64,000 nt of DNA, taken from Methanobrevibacter sp. (GTDB taxonomy: Archaea; Methanobacteriota; Methanobacteria; Methanobacteriales; Methanobacteriaceae). This document shows, piece after piece, positions 8,580-17,061 of the stretch. The notes under the pieces were generated by a model, which had not been told where the DNA came from, ran no database searches, and saw nothing but the letters and a program-made list of their open reading frames with translations. The position numbers were made by a program, and so were the translations under genes. Position 1 is the first letter of the stretch, and every line of letters begins with the position of its first letter. The DNA lies in contig NZ_JAFRSC010000032.1 in the NCBI RefSeq assembly GCF_017427765.1, forward strand, positions 62,001 to 126,000, read 5' to 3'.

Positions 8580-8849
8580 TTCTTCCAATAACTCTTTTTT
8601 TGAAATAAACTTGTTTTTGCTGGCCAAATCCAGAATTATACCACTGAATTCATCATCATTTTCAGACAATTTTTTAAACAGTTCAGCAGATACTTCACAG
8701 GGACTATAATCGGTCAGTTTTAAATATTCAATACCTTTTTCATATTCTTCAACTGAGGAAAAAACGATTATTTTAAAATCTTCTAGAGACCCTGTAACCA
8801 GAAAGTCCCTTTCTTCATCTTCACCAATGGTTGGGCAAATGAATTTCAT
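8571..8849 (-). CDS. short SseB-like protein
   Basis: 92 residues, a shortened relative of the two genes upstream. IIVFSSVEEYEKG stands in place of the canonical P-h-FTD-x-x-E, while ENDDEFSGIILDLASKN keeps the second block. Its ATG overlaps the stop of the preceding gene (TAATG), implying translational coupling. Last gene of a three-gene minus-strand operon. Function unknown. Confidence 0.55.
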   Translation of the reverse strand: MKFICPTIGEDEERDFLVTGSLEDFKIIVFSSVEEYEKGIEYLKLTDYSPCEVSAELFKKLSENDDEFSGIILDLASKNKFISKKELLEESF

Positions 8850-9292
8850 TAAAAATCACCGTTCCTGTTCATATTAAAATTCTGTGAGTGTGGATTAATT
8901 ACAAAACCCTGAAACATCTCATCATCTTCAGCTATTTTTGAAATGTCTTCTGGAGTTATCTCTTTCATTTCAAGTTTGTCCAAAAATAGTTTGGATATTT
9001 TGGCGCTTCCAAGAGCATATTCCCTAATGTCTGTAAAAATAGGGATGATATACTGTTTTGTTGATTCTGTTAATGTCAGTCTGACAAAATCATCCTTTTC
9101 ATCAACTAAAGTAAAATAGATTTCATTAGGGTATTCATTTTTGATATTGGATTTTACGGCTTCAAGCTCAATGGCATCTTCGTTTTTGAGCTTTTTTGCC
9201 ATATCTGCATATACCTGAATATATTCCTTTAGCTGGCTTTTTGAAGCCTTTACATTATTATTTTTATAGTCTTCGTAATCTTTAGGATTCAT
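8849..9292 (-). CDS. SseB-like domain protein
   Basis: 147 residues. The core block is YIIPIFTDIREYALGS, with a later DDEMFQGFVINPHS. The N-terminal 50 residues are charged and probably helical. Middle gene of a run of three paralogues; only 2 bases separate it from the gene at 9295. Tandem copies that differ this much suggest old duplications and separate roles. No function can be assigned from sequence. Confidence 0.6.
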   Translation of the reverse strand: MNPKDYEDYKNNNVKASKSQLKEYIQVYADMAKKLKNEDAIELEAVKSNIKNEYPNEIYFTLVDEKDDFVRLTLTESTKQYIIPIFTDIREYALGSAKISKLFLDKLEMKEITPEDISKIAEDDEMFQGFVINPHSQNFNMNRNGDF

Positions 9293-9294
9293 AA

Positions 9295-9780
9295 TTATTC
9301 ACTGCAGTCATGAACATCTTCTGTAGCAATTACGAAGTCCCATTGAGGAGCGTTAATTGCAAGGCCAATGAAGTCTTCATCATCATGGTGGTCTGCTACA
9401 ATTTCATTTCCAGATCTCTTATCGCAGATAAATTCAATGTCACCGAACTGTTGTTTGAACTCTTCAATAGCTATATTTGCTTCTTTCTCATCGGTGAATA
9501 CAGGAATAACAAATTCTTCTTCCTCATCATTTTCATCGCTGATAATTAAAGCAACAACTTCCTTTTCATCACTTGAATTGTTTGAAACTATAATGAATTG
9601 CTCATGGAATACCATATGCTCGATTTCATGATATGTTTCATTTAAATCATTGATTTCATCAATATGTTCCTGTTCGAATTTTGCATAAGCTTCTTCTGAT
9701 TCTTCCAATTGTTCTACCTGTTCATTTAAACTGTCGTCAAGTTCTATAAATTTTTCTATTAATTCTTTAAGTTCACTCAT
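9295..9780 (-). CDS. acidic SseB-like domain protein
   Basis: 161 residues and very acidic. A coiled-coil-like N-terminus (about 1-50, rich in Glu and Leu) precedes the SseB-type block FVIPVFTDEKEANIAIEEF and the second block DDEDFIGLAINAPQWDF. First gene of the minus-strand operon 9295-8849-8571. The 200-base upstream region holds a 12-bp inverted repeat that may be its operator. Confidence 0.6.
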   Translation of the reverse strand: MSELKELIEKFIELDDSLNEQVEQLEESEEAYAKFEQEHIDEINDLNETYHEIEHMVFHEQFIIVSNNSSDEKEVVALIISDENDEEEEFVIPVFTDEKEANIAIEEFKQQFGDIEFICDKRSGNEIVADHHDDEDFIGLAINAPQWDFVIATEDVHDCSE

Positions 9781-9889
9781 AATACCACATTAATGATTTA
9801 ATAAAAATAAGTCTTTTAAAAACAAATGAACATTCTCTTCCTAAACACCACTAAAGGAATACAAGCGAATGCTCATTTCAACCATCACC

Positions 9890-9933
9890 ATTGTTCATAT
9901 TATAAAAAAATAGTATATAACAATATGAACAAT
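9890..9933. promoter_or_regulatory. 12-bp inverted repeat upstream of the SseB-like operon
   Basis: Perfect arms ATTGTTCATATT (9890-9901) and AATATGAACAAT (9922-9933) are 20 bases apart, about three helical turns centre to centre, with TATA-like sequence between them. A further half site, ATGAACATT, lies at 9826-9834, closer to the start codon. The layout fits a repressor or activator site; the regulator is unknown. Confidence 0.45.
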
Positions 9934-9981
9934 ACTATATAGATTTTCCACATATATAAAGTTTTAGTATCGATTAGGTTA

Positions 9982-10932
9982 TCAAAAGTTACTTTCAATA
10001 GCTTTGATTAGGTTATAGATAATTTTATTTGTACTTACATCAACGTTATTGTTCTCACCTAACCTTATTACCTTGCCGTTAAGGGAATCAATTTCAGTTT
10101 TTATTTTCCTTTTAATATCCTGATGTGTTGATGAATAATGATTATATGTGTCGGGAACAAGTTTGGAGTAGAACAAATCCTTATAATCATCTGATGAATC
10201 CCAAAGGGTTTCATAACCGCTTGCTTTTATTACGTTAAATATTTCATCAATGATGCTGTTCATCATCTCTTTTGTATATTCGTTTTCGGTTAATTTTCCG
10301 TACGGCACATCTAAAATTGCACTTAATGGGTTCAACGCGCAGTTGTATAACATTTTTGCCCAAAGGTACTTATCAACTTCATATGTAATTTCACATTTAA
10401 TCCCTGATGATGTTATCATGTCTGCAATAACCTGCAAATGTGAGGGATCCTCTTTTTGAAGTGATCCGATTAAAATTGGTTCTGTGTAGACAGTCACTTC
10501 ACTGATATGTCTTTCGGGGCGTGTAAAACCGGTTATGAGTCTTGCTGAAAACACTTCTGATTTGTCAAAAAACCTTAAGTATGGTTCATCGTTTCCGAAT
10601 CCGTTTTGGAAAATTATAATCTTGAAGTTTTCCTTTAAAATGGATTTATGGTTATTTAGATTTTCGGATATTTCGTAATTAACTGTTGTTTTTGAAGTGA
10701 TGAATACATAATCAAAGGCATTTTTCGGCATTTCGCTATATCTTTCATATACATCAATCTCATCTTTAGAAAAAGAATAGTGTTCAAATAATCCTGTTCT
10801 TTTAATTCCGTTTTCCTTAATTGCCTTTGCAGTTTCTCCTCTTGCAAATATTGAAACATTTGCGTTCTGACTTAAAAGTGAACTTGCAATTCCAATTCCA
10901 ACTGCTCCGGCACCTATAACTAAAATATTCAT
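9982..10932 (-). CDS. ketopantoate reductase family protein
   Basis: 316 residues. N-terminal Rossmann motif VIGAGAVGIGIAS (4-16), the FQNGFGND block (conserved QNG of ApbA/PanE, about 112-119), and a C-terminal helical domain with LWAKMLYNCALNPLSAI holding the K-x-x-x-N pattern of the active site. The family reduces 2-dehydropantoate to pantoate for coenzyme A synthesis with NADPH; archaea have PanE homologues, though not all members make pantoate. GAGG ribosome site before the ATG. Stand-alone gene. Confidence 0.8.
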   Translation of the reverse strand: MNILVIGAGAVGIGIASSLLSQNANVSIFARGETAKAIKENGIKRTGLFEHYSFSKDEIDVYERYSEMPKNAFDYVFITSKTTVNYEISENLNNHKSILKENFKIIIFQNGFGNDEPYLRFFDKSEVFSARLITGFTRPERHISEVTVYTEPILIGSLQKEDPSHLQVIADMITSSGIKCEITYEVDKYLWAKMLYNCALNPLSAILDVPYGKLTENEYTKEMMNSIIDEIFNVIKASGYETLWDSSDDYKDLFYSKLVPDTYNHYSSTHQDIKRKIKTEIDSLNGKVIRLGENNNVDVSTNKIIYNLIKAIESNF

Positions 10933-11033
10933 TTTGAATCCTCATTTGCATATTGTTTTTTGTGAGTTATATTTGTTTTCAGTTTTCTAACAAAAGATTT
11001 ATAAATAATTAAATCTTTAATTAAATTATGAAA

Positions 11034-11049
11034 TTTAGGTATGTCTAAA
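11034..11049. promoter_or_regulatory. DtxR-type operator candidate
   Basis: TTTAGGTATGTCTAAA lies between the TATA element (TTTATAAATAA, about 10999) and the gene at 11080, roughly over the expected transcript start. It differs at one base from the palindrome at 16212. The shape TTTAGG-N4-CCTAAA resembles sites of metal-dependent DtxR/IdeR/MntR repressors. Confidence 0.5.
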
Positions 11050-11079
11050 TTTTTTATTTCTTAATTTTAGAGGATTATT

Positions 11080-12108
11080 ATGGATTATTTAATCAGGCCG
11101 CAAAACACTCAGAAGGTATATTTAAGTGAAAAAACACTTGACGTAGATGATATTCTAAAAAGTAACTACGATTATATACATGATGCAATAAAAAAAGAAG
11201 GAATTATTCTAAAAGCACATGAGTGTAATCTCTTTAAGGAACTGGTTTTTGACAGTAAGATTGTGGGATTCTGCTCTTATGATTTTTCAAGGCAATTTAT
11301 TACAGCAGCCTTAAACAATATCTATGTGCTGCCGGAATTTCGCGGAAACAATCTGTTTTTGAAAGAACTTAAAAAAACCATGGTTGAATATAACAAGCCC
11401 AGCATAGTCGAGCCCACAAGACTTGTTGTTGAGCTTCTCATAAGATATGGTCTTGCAGAAAAGATTAGCGACAGTCTGGTTGCAAGTTCTCTTGAATTTA
11501 TAATACCAGGAGACCATGTGCTTTCAAATCATGAATATAAGTCATCAGAAGAGTTGTCAACACATTTTTACGATTTGAAAATGTCTGCAAGCATTCATTT
11601 TCTAGATATCGATGAAGGTGTAATTGCATACAGCAGTCCTCTGAATTATGATATTATCCATCATGACTGTCTTAGCGCAAGAGATGAAATGAATGAAGAG
11701 TATCTTGATGAAATCAGAGAGTTTTTCATTAAAAACGATGTTGAAATAAAGAATGCCGTCCGCAATCTGGAAGAAAATCTTCCGGTCAAATCATATTCCA
11801 TTGAAGAGATAGTAGGTGTTGAAAACGAATTTTCATATTACATAGAATCACTTATTGATGATGCTCATGTAACTTATGATAAGGCATTTGAGATAAAACA
11901 GCAAATGATTGAAGAGTATGAAGAAGGAAAAATTTTAAAGGAATCTCTTTTAATAAGACTGGCTTATCTGTTTGATGAAAATAAGGATGTAACTATCAAA
12001 TCCCATACTGACAAGTGCCCTCATTGCAAAATGCCGGTAGACAATCATGATAAATATTGCCATTTCTGCGGGATTAATTTGAATTATAATTCTGGTGAAT
12101 CAGATTAA
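11080..12108 (+). CDS. GNAT-like protein with C-terminal zinc ribbon
   Basis: 342 residues. The N-terminal part has a GNAT-like segment, IYVLPEFRGNNLFLKELKK (about 79-97), matching the acetyl-CoA-binding Q/R-x-x-G-x-G/A region in outline. The middle is acidic and helical. The C-terminus has a zinc ribbon, CPHCKMPVDNHDKYCHFCG (about 315-333). The combination suggests an acetyltransferase or a degenerate relative with a metal-binding tail; substrate unknown. AGAGG ribosome site. The DtxR-type site upstream suggests metal-dependent control (inference). Confidence 0.55.
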   Translation: MDYLIRPQNTQKVYLSEKTLDVDDILKSNYDYIHDAIKKEGIILKAHECNLFKELVFDSKIVGFCSYDFSRQFITAALNNIYVLPEFRGNNLFLKELKKTMVEYNKPSIVEPTRLVVELLIRYGLAEKISDSLVASSLEFIIPGDHVLSNHEYKSSEELSTHFYDLKMSASIHFLDIDEGVIAYSSPLNYDIIHHDCLSARDEMNEEYLDEIREFFIKNDVEIKNAVRNLEENLPVKSYSIEEIVGVENEFSYYIESLIDDAHVTYDKAFEIKQQMIEEYEEGKILKESLLIRLAYLFDENKDVTIKSHTDKCPHCKMPVDNHDKYCHFCGINLNYNSGESD

Positions 12109-12124
12109 AAAAAATAAAAATAGA

Positions 12125-12142
12125 GGATAATTAGTATTATCC
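12125..12142 (-). terminator. hairpin terminator for the minus-strand gene at 12142
   Basis: GGATAAT (12125-12131) pairs with ATTATCC (12136-12142) around a 4-base loop. Read on the minus strand it is followed by a long T-rich run (12108-12122). Lies between converging genes. Confidence 0.6.
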
Positions 12143-12666
12143 TACCAGCGGCTTAATTTACCTGAATCGTTATTATTGTTGTTTAATGCATCGATGATAC
12201 TTTTACAATGATTTATGAAATAATCACTGTTTTCATAACTGATTCCGTTTCCGCTAATTAAGTAATTTTGGTTATTTATATTAAAGTAGATGTCTGAATC
12301 GTAAGAATCTACACCTTCCCTATATAAGAAGTATGTTGTAACACCATTTTGATCAATAGTTTGGTTTGATGTGAAACCACCTGAGTTATAGGTATTACCT
12401 GCTATACTGGAAATATCCTGACCGTTATCAATCTTATTAACTGAAATAGTCATGTTATTGGAATCAACATAATTCATTGCTGTATCATTAACTTTGGTGT
12501 CGGTGAAGTTATCTAATTTTGGAAAACCGCTATCACCTAATTCAACAGTGCCTGTATCATTTGCAACATTAGCATCAGAACCGGTTAAATTTAAATTATT
12601 TGCACCGACATTAATTCCAATATAGAGAATAATTAAAATTACTAATAATGCATAAAGTCTTTTCAT
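12142..12666 (-). CDS. exported Asn-rich protein, unknown
   Basis: 174 residues. A Lys-Arg start and hydrophobic segment (about 4-20) form a signal peptide or membrane anchor, followed by an Asn/Asp/Ser/Thr-rich outer region with many N-x-S/T sites and an Asn run near the end. This composition is common in surface proteins of Methanobrevibacter. GGTG ribosome site before the ATG. No family recognised. Confidence 0.6.
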   Translation of the reverse strand: MKRLYALLVILIILYIGINVGANNLNLTGSDANVANDTGTVELGDSGFPKLDNFTDTKVNDTAMNYVDSNNMTISVNKIDNGQDISSIAGNTYNSGGFTSNQTIDQNGVTTYFLYREGVDSYDSDIYFNINNQNYLISGNGISYENSDYFINHCKSIIDALNNNNNDSGKLSRW

Positions 12667-12995
12667 TATTTATTCACCTAACTAACCATTTCTAATTTAA
12701 ACTATAAATAAGTTAACACTATTTTTAATGAACCTTTTGATTTTTCACTAAAAAACATACCTTAAACATATAATTTTATGTTCGTTTTTCATTTACTACG
12801 TTTCATTTTTCAGATATTGTCTAGAAAAATATACATCTAAAATAATTTCAATATAACCGAAGGTATTATTCAACAATTGAAAAAAATCATAATTTTTTAA
12901 TAAATATTTAAATAAAACAAATTAGATATATTATAATGAATTATTATTAACTTTTTAATTCAAAAATAATAATTATAGGAATTTATGGTGTGATT
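12667..12995. other. intergenic region, 329 bases
   Basis: AT-rich, divergent promoters of the exported protein (left) and the NhaC antiporter (right). TATA-like AGATATATTATAATG at about 12924-12938 suits the antiporter. No convincing ORF or RNA seen. Confidence 0.5.
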
Positions 12996-14738
12996 ATGAA
13001 TATAAACGACAATATGAAATTAGGTTTAATAGCAGCTATTTCAATAATAGCTCTTTTCGTATTATCTTTATGGATTTCCCAAATTCCACCTGGTGAAGAC
13101 AATGCTGTTCGTTTTGGAATTTTAACCCTTTTACCACCTCTTGTGGCAATCGGTTTAGCATTCATTACAAAAGAAACAATTGTTTCCCTGTTCATCGGTG
13201 TATTTGTTGGGGAATTTATGCTATGTGTTAATGACTTAAACATTATTAGCACAGCAATCAATGCTTTTTTACAAATGGGTTCACAGATAATTTCTTGTAT
13301 GGCTGATCCTTGGAATGCAGGAATTATTCTTCAATGTTTGCTTATTGGAGGTATCATCCAGTTAGTAACTAAAATGGGTGGGGCTAAAGCTCTTGCAGAT
13401 GCATTTGCAAAAAGAGCTGACACTCCTAGAAAAGCACAGTTATTCACTTGGATATTAGGATTATGTGTTTTCTTCGACGATTATGCAAACTCATTAATTG
13501 TCGGTCCTATTATGAGACCTGTTATGGATAAACTCAAAGTATCCAGAGAAAAATTAGCATTTGTAGTAGACGCAACTGCAGCTCCTGTTGCTGGTATTGC
13601 AATTATTTCCACCTGGATTGGATTGGAAATAAGTTTAATTGCTGCTGGTTTCCAGTCTGTTGGAGCAACTAACGTAACTGGTTTTGGAATATTTTTACAA
13701 ACAATTCCTTACAGATTCTATAACATATTTATTTTACTTTTCATTGTAATTTCCGCAATTACATTATATGAATTCGGTCCAATGAAAAAAGCAGAACAAG
13801 CTGCACGTGCCAGAAAAGATAATGAAGAAATTGTTGTCCCTGAAGCACCTGGTTTTGATGAAGTCAAACCAGTGGAAGGAATTAAACTCTCCGTTTGGAA
13901 TGCTATTATTCCAATTGGTACTCTGATTGTAGGAGCACTTATTGCATTCTACTGGAGCGGATACACTACCATTTTAGGTGGAGAAGACCAAGCTCTTATT
14001 GCTATTATGCAATCTTCCCCATTATCATTCAATGGTATATTTACAGCTCTTTCACAATCCGATGCATCCGTAGCACTTTTCCAAGCTGCACTTTTAGCTT
14101 CCATTGTTGCAATTGTAATGGCAGTAGGTCAAAAAATCCTCAAACTCGAAGATGCTATCACCGAGTGGATTGGGGGTATGAAAACTATTGTTATTACTGG
14201 TGTAATCCTTCTTCTAGCATGGTCCTTAGGTGGAGTTATCGGTGAAGTAGGTACTGCTGATTATTTAGTGGGTGTTTTAAGTAATACAATACCTCAATTT
14301 ATTGTACCTGCACTTATTTTCATCTTAGGTGCATTGATTTCATTTGCAACAGGTACAGCATACGGTACAATGAGTATCTTAATGCCTTTGGCAATTCCTT
14401 TGGCTTGGGCTGTAAGTACAGGTGATATGAACTTTACAATTGTCTGTACAAGTGGTGTGCTGACCGGAGCTATTTTCGGAGACCACTGTTCACCGATTTC
14501 AGATACAACAATTCTATCCTCTATGGGAACAAGCTGTAACCATATTGATCACGTTCAAACACAAATCTACTATGCAATATTTGTTGCATGTGTAGCAATA
14601 TTTATCGGTTACATCCCAGCAGGATTAGGAATCCCTTGGTACATCTCTATCCCTGTCGGTGTAGTTGTAATGTTTATCGGACTTAAACTGCTTGGTGAAA
14701 AAGTAGATTTTGATGAAGTTGAGGGTGAAGCCTCATAA
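12996..14738 (+). CDS. NhaC-family Na+/H+ antiporter
   Basis: 580 residues from the ATG at 12996, which has GGTG at 12987-12990; a GTG at 12990 is the only earlier in-frame start and overlaps that site. About 12 membrane helices. Conserved blocks include GLCVFFDDYANSLIVGP, with acidic residues in mid-membrane; DATAAPVAGIAIISTWIG; and IFGDHCSPISDTTILSS near the end, all typical of the NhaC/antiporter family PF03553. Likely exchanges Na+ or substrates for H+ to hold ion balance, which is tied to the sodium gradient of methanogenesis. Convergent with the RNase H gene (6-base gap). Confidence 0.85.
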   Translation: MNINDNMKLGLIAAISIIALFVLSLWISQIPPGEDNAVRFGILTLLPPLVAIGLAFITKETIVSLFIGVFVGEFMLCVNDLNIISTAINAFLQMGSQIISCMADPWNAGIILQCLLIGGIIQLVTKMGGAKALADAFAKRADTPRKAQLFTWILGLCVFFDDYANSLIVGPIMRPVMDKLKVSREKLAFVVDATAAPVAGIAIISTWIGLEISLIAAGFQSVGATNVTGFGIFLQTIPYRFYNIFILLFIVISAITLYEFGPMKKAEQAARARKDNEEIVVPEAPGFDEVKPVEGIKLSVWNAIIPIGTLIVGALIAFYWSGYTTILGGEDQALIAIMQSSPLSFNGIFTALSQSDASVALFQAALLASIVAIVMAVGQKILKLEDAITEWIGGMKTIVITGVILLLAWSLGGVIGEVGTADYLVGVLSNTIPQFIVPALIFILGALISFATGTAYGTMSILMPLAIPLAWAVSTGDMNFTIVCTSGVLTGAIFGDHCSPISDTTILSSMGTSCNHIDHVQTQIYYAIFVACVAIFIGYIPAGLGIPWYISIPVGVVVMFIGLKLLGEKVDFDEVEGEAS

Positions 14739-14744
14739 CTTCTT

Positions 14745-15284
14745 TTATTTTTCTTTTTTTGTTCCTAAAAGTTTATCAGGTTTATTATTGTAACCTATTG
14801 TTTTTCCTGTTTTTTTAGCATTGATTTTTGCATTAACTGCAAGTTCATCGACTTCACGGTTGAGTTTGTCTGATGAATGTCCTTTAACTTTAGTGAATTT
14901 TAAATCATCAGTTTGATCAATTAAATTATATGTTTCTTTAATAATTTCTAAATTTTTGATTGGCTTTCCGTCGGATTTCTTCCAACCTTTCTTTTTCCAG
15001 TTTTTTGCCCATTTGGTGAATATGTCAATGCAATAACCAGAATCGGAGCAGATTTCTATACTGTCATTGGAACTATAATTATCAATGAAATCTCTAAGTG
15101 ATGCATATATCGCATACAGTTCCATTTCATTGTTGGTTGTCAGAGGACATCCTCCTGATTGTTTGGATATGATTTCATTATCTTTAAGAGTTAGAAATGC
15201 CCAACCTCCGGCTTCCCGGAGATATTGGCCATTTTTCTTAATCATTGTTGCTGCGCCATCGGTATAGTAAATATATTTAGTCAT
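14745..15284 (-). CDS. rnhA: ribonuclease HI
   Basis: 179 residues. The four catalytic acidic residues are visible: D9 (YYTDGA), E55 (NNEMELYA), D81 (ICSDSGYC) and D146 (REVDELA), plus the supporting His H136 in KGHSS. It cuts the RNA strand of RNA-DNA hybrids. The basic WAKNWKKKGWKK segment corresponds to the substrate-binding handle region of bacterial-type enzymes. A basic C-terminal tail of about 25 residues is extra. GAGGT ribosome site. Archaea more often rely on RNase HII; HI is an accessory, probably transferred. Confidence 0.88.
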   Translation of the reverse strand: MTKYIYYTDGAATMIKKNGQYLREAGGWAFLTLKDNEIISKQSGGCPLTTNNEMELYAIYASLRDFIDNYSSNDSIEICSDSGYCIDIFTKWAKNWKKKGWKKSDGKPIKNLEIIKETYNLIDQTDDLKFTKVKGHSSDKLNREVDELAVNAKINAKKTGKTIGYNNKPDKLLGTKKEK

Positions 15285-15367
15285 CTTTTAACCTCAATTA
15301 TTTGATTTTCTTAGATATACTAATTTTCAAATTACTTTAGTTAAAAGATATACTAAATGTAACATAA

Positions 15368-16150
15368 TTATTTTTCTAAAACTGCTATATAATCCATCCT
15401 ATTTCTAATGGCAGGAATCCATGTAAACAGTTTTGTAACAGGTTTATATTTGTTTACTCCGTCAAATAGGTTAACGTCACAAATCCATTTGAAGTTAGGA
15501 TTTAAATCTAGCAGTTCATATCCTTTTTGAAGGCCCCATGTAAATTCTGAATTGGTTTCTTCAACAGATATTTCTTTAGTCTTTTCAACAGATGTTGGCG
15601 GCATCATTTCCATGAATATTGTACAATTTCTGAAGTTACTATTAATTATTTCCAATATATCTGAAACGTCCTTTTCCTGCAGATACATTGTCAGACCTTC
15701 AATTATTATTAGCACATTACCGCTTTCTATTTTAATTTCATGGGTCCATTTTTCATCCATTGCAGAGTAGGCTAAAGTTTTTACTCTTTCATGGTCTTCT
15801 ATATATCTGAGTCTGAATTTAGCTGAGTTTTCCAAATCAACATTATACCATCTAATCAATTCGTTGTCGAGTCTGTTGAATCTTGTATCCATTCCTGATG
15901 CAATATTAATTATAGTTGAGTGCGGATGTTTTTTAATGTAATCAGACACCATATCATCAAGCACGATTGTCCTTCCGATTACTCCCATTTTCATTTTTCT
16001 ATCTTTATTTGCAAGTGTGAAATCATAATCTATTTTGGATATGACTTCTATTGCCTTCTTATCATAGAATTTGTGGTTTTTTTCTTGTGAGTGCTGTGCT
16101 TTTGCAAATAATGTCAAAAGCATGGTTTTTTCTACGCCTTCTAAATTCAT
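15368..16150 (-). CDS. class I SAM-dependent methyltransferase, LCMT/PPM1 family
   Basis: 260 residues. IINIASGMDTRFNRLDN (about 80-96) is the SAM-binding loop of the leucine carboxyl methyltransferase-like family (PF04072), and YNVDLENSAKFR the acidic second strand. VLIIIEGLTMYLQEKDV is the conserved EG-x-x-x-Y block. Bacterial and archaeal members act on small molecules such as polyketides, so the substrate is open. GGAGG ribosome site. A near-perfect DtxR-type palindrome sits between the TATA element and the start, implying metal-dependent control. Confidence 0.78.
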   Translation of the reverse strand: MNLEGVEKTMLLTLFAKAQHSQEKNHKFYDKKAIEVISKIDYDFTLANKDRKMKMGVIGRTIVLDDMVSDYIKKHPHSTIINIASGMDTRFNRLDNELIRWYNVDLENSAKFRLRYIEDHERVKTLAYSAMDEKWTHEIKIESGNVLIIIEGLTMYLQEKDVSDILEIINSNFRNCTIFMEMMPPTSVEKTKEISVEETNSEFTWGLQKGYELLDLNPNFKWICDVNLFDGVNKYKPVTKLFTWIPAIRNRMDYIAVLEK

Positions 16151-16211
16151 AACTTTTCCTCCATGAGTTATTTTGTTTTATGTAATAATTGTATGGAGCA
16201 ATATATAAATT

Positions 16212-16227
16212 TTTAGGTATGCCTAAA
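16212..16227. promoter_or_regulatory. DtxR-type operator palindrome
   Basis: TTTAGGTATGCCTAAA, perfect arms TTTAGG/CCTAAA around TATG, placed directly downstream of a minus-strand TATA element (AATATATAAAAA, about 16228-16239) and about 60 bases before the methyltransferase start. 15 of 16 bases match the site at 11034. Confidence 0.55.
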
Positions 16228-16262
16228 TTTTTATATATTTAAAAAAATAATTAAATTTACTA

Positions 16263-16985
16263 TTATCTGAAAAAGTAAAATTCATCTTCACAAAGCTTTT
16301 TGTAGGTGCAGTATCTGCATAAATACTGCTTTTTTGCCGGAAATTCTTTCCTGTTAATTTTATCGCGAACATCATACATTGTATCGATGGCTTCATCAAT
16401 CTCACAATAGCTTAAGTATTTACGTTTGTTTTCCTCTTCACATACATCCAAAAGCCTCAGACGGCCATTTTTTGTAAAAAATACTCCAACTGCAGAAACC
16501 GGCTTGTGATATACATTTTCAACAAGCAATTTATAGTAACACAATTCTAGGCGATATTTGGAAAAGGAACTTGAATTGCTTGTTTTATAATCAATAACAA
16601 CCAAATGTCCATTTTCATCTTCCAATATAATATCGCAAATCCCTGAAAAGCGATGCTTTTTGTCAATCAAGTATTCTTCATTAGAATGGAATTTATAATT
16701 ATTTTCAACGAATACTTCATTAAAAAATTTAGCTAAATTGTCAATGTGTTCATCCAGACCATATCCGATATCCAAATCCCTTGCAATTTCAATCAATTCA
16801 TTTTGAATGTCAATACCGTCTAAATTGTCTTCAAATTTGTCTGTGAATTTCTCAGCAATCAGATGAACATCACTTCCAAGTGACATGTACTTGTTTGGTT
16901 TTGATGGAATTTCATCAATATACTGAAATTTAAATTCCTTTGGACATTTAAGATAAGTATTCACTTTTGATTTAGACAATCTCAT
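16263..16985 (-). CDS. PD-(D/E)XK nuclease with Fe-S cysteines, RecB/AddB/Cas4 superfamily
   Basis: 240 residues from the ATG at 16985. A TATA element (about 17008-17018) lies inside a longer frame starting at 17024 and would give a leaderless transcript at 16985. Nuclease residues: H41, D118 (GICDII), and D132-Y-K134 (VIDYKTS). Four cysteines, C14 and C223/C226/C232 (YLCRYCTYKKLC), are placed as in AddB/Cas4-type [4Fe-4S] nucleases. Likely a 5' end-processing or repair nuclease. No cas gene is nearby, so it should not be called Cas4. Confidence 0.8.
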   Translation of the reverse strand: MRLSKSKVNTYLKCPKEFKFQYIDEIPSKPNKYMSLGSDVHLIAEKFTDKFEDNLDGIDIQNELIEIARDLDIGYGLDEHIDNLAKFFNEVFVENNYKFHSNEEYLIDKKHRFSGICDIILEDENGHLVVIDYKTSNSSSFSKYRLELCYYKLLVENVYHKPVSAVGVFFTKNGRLRLLDVCEEENKRKYLSYCEIDEAIDTMYDVRDKINRKEFPAKKQYLCRYCTYKKLCEDEFYFFR

Positions 16986-17061
16986 AGTAATATTTTTGTA
17001 TAATAGATTTATATATTTAATCAATTAAAATATTAATAATTAAACATTGGAGAGTAGTTAA

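Noticed and set aside
16263..16985. Cas4 and a CRISPR system
   Set aside because: Only the shared RecB-like Fe-S nuclease fold is present; there are no repeats or other cas genes in the window.
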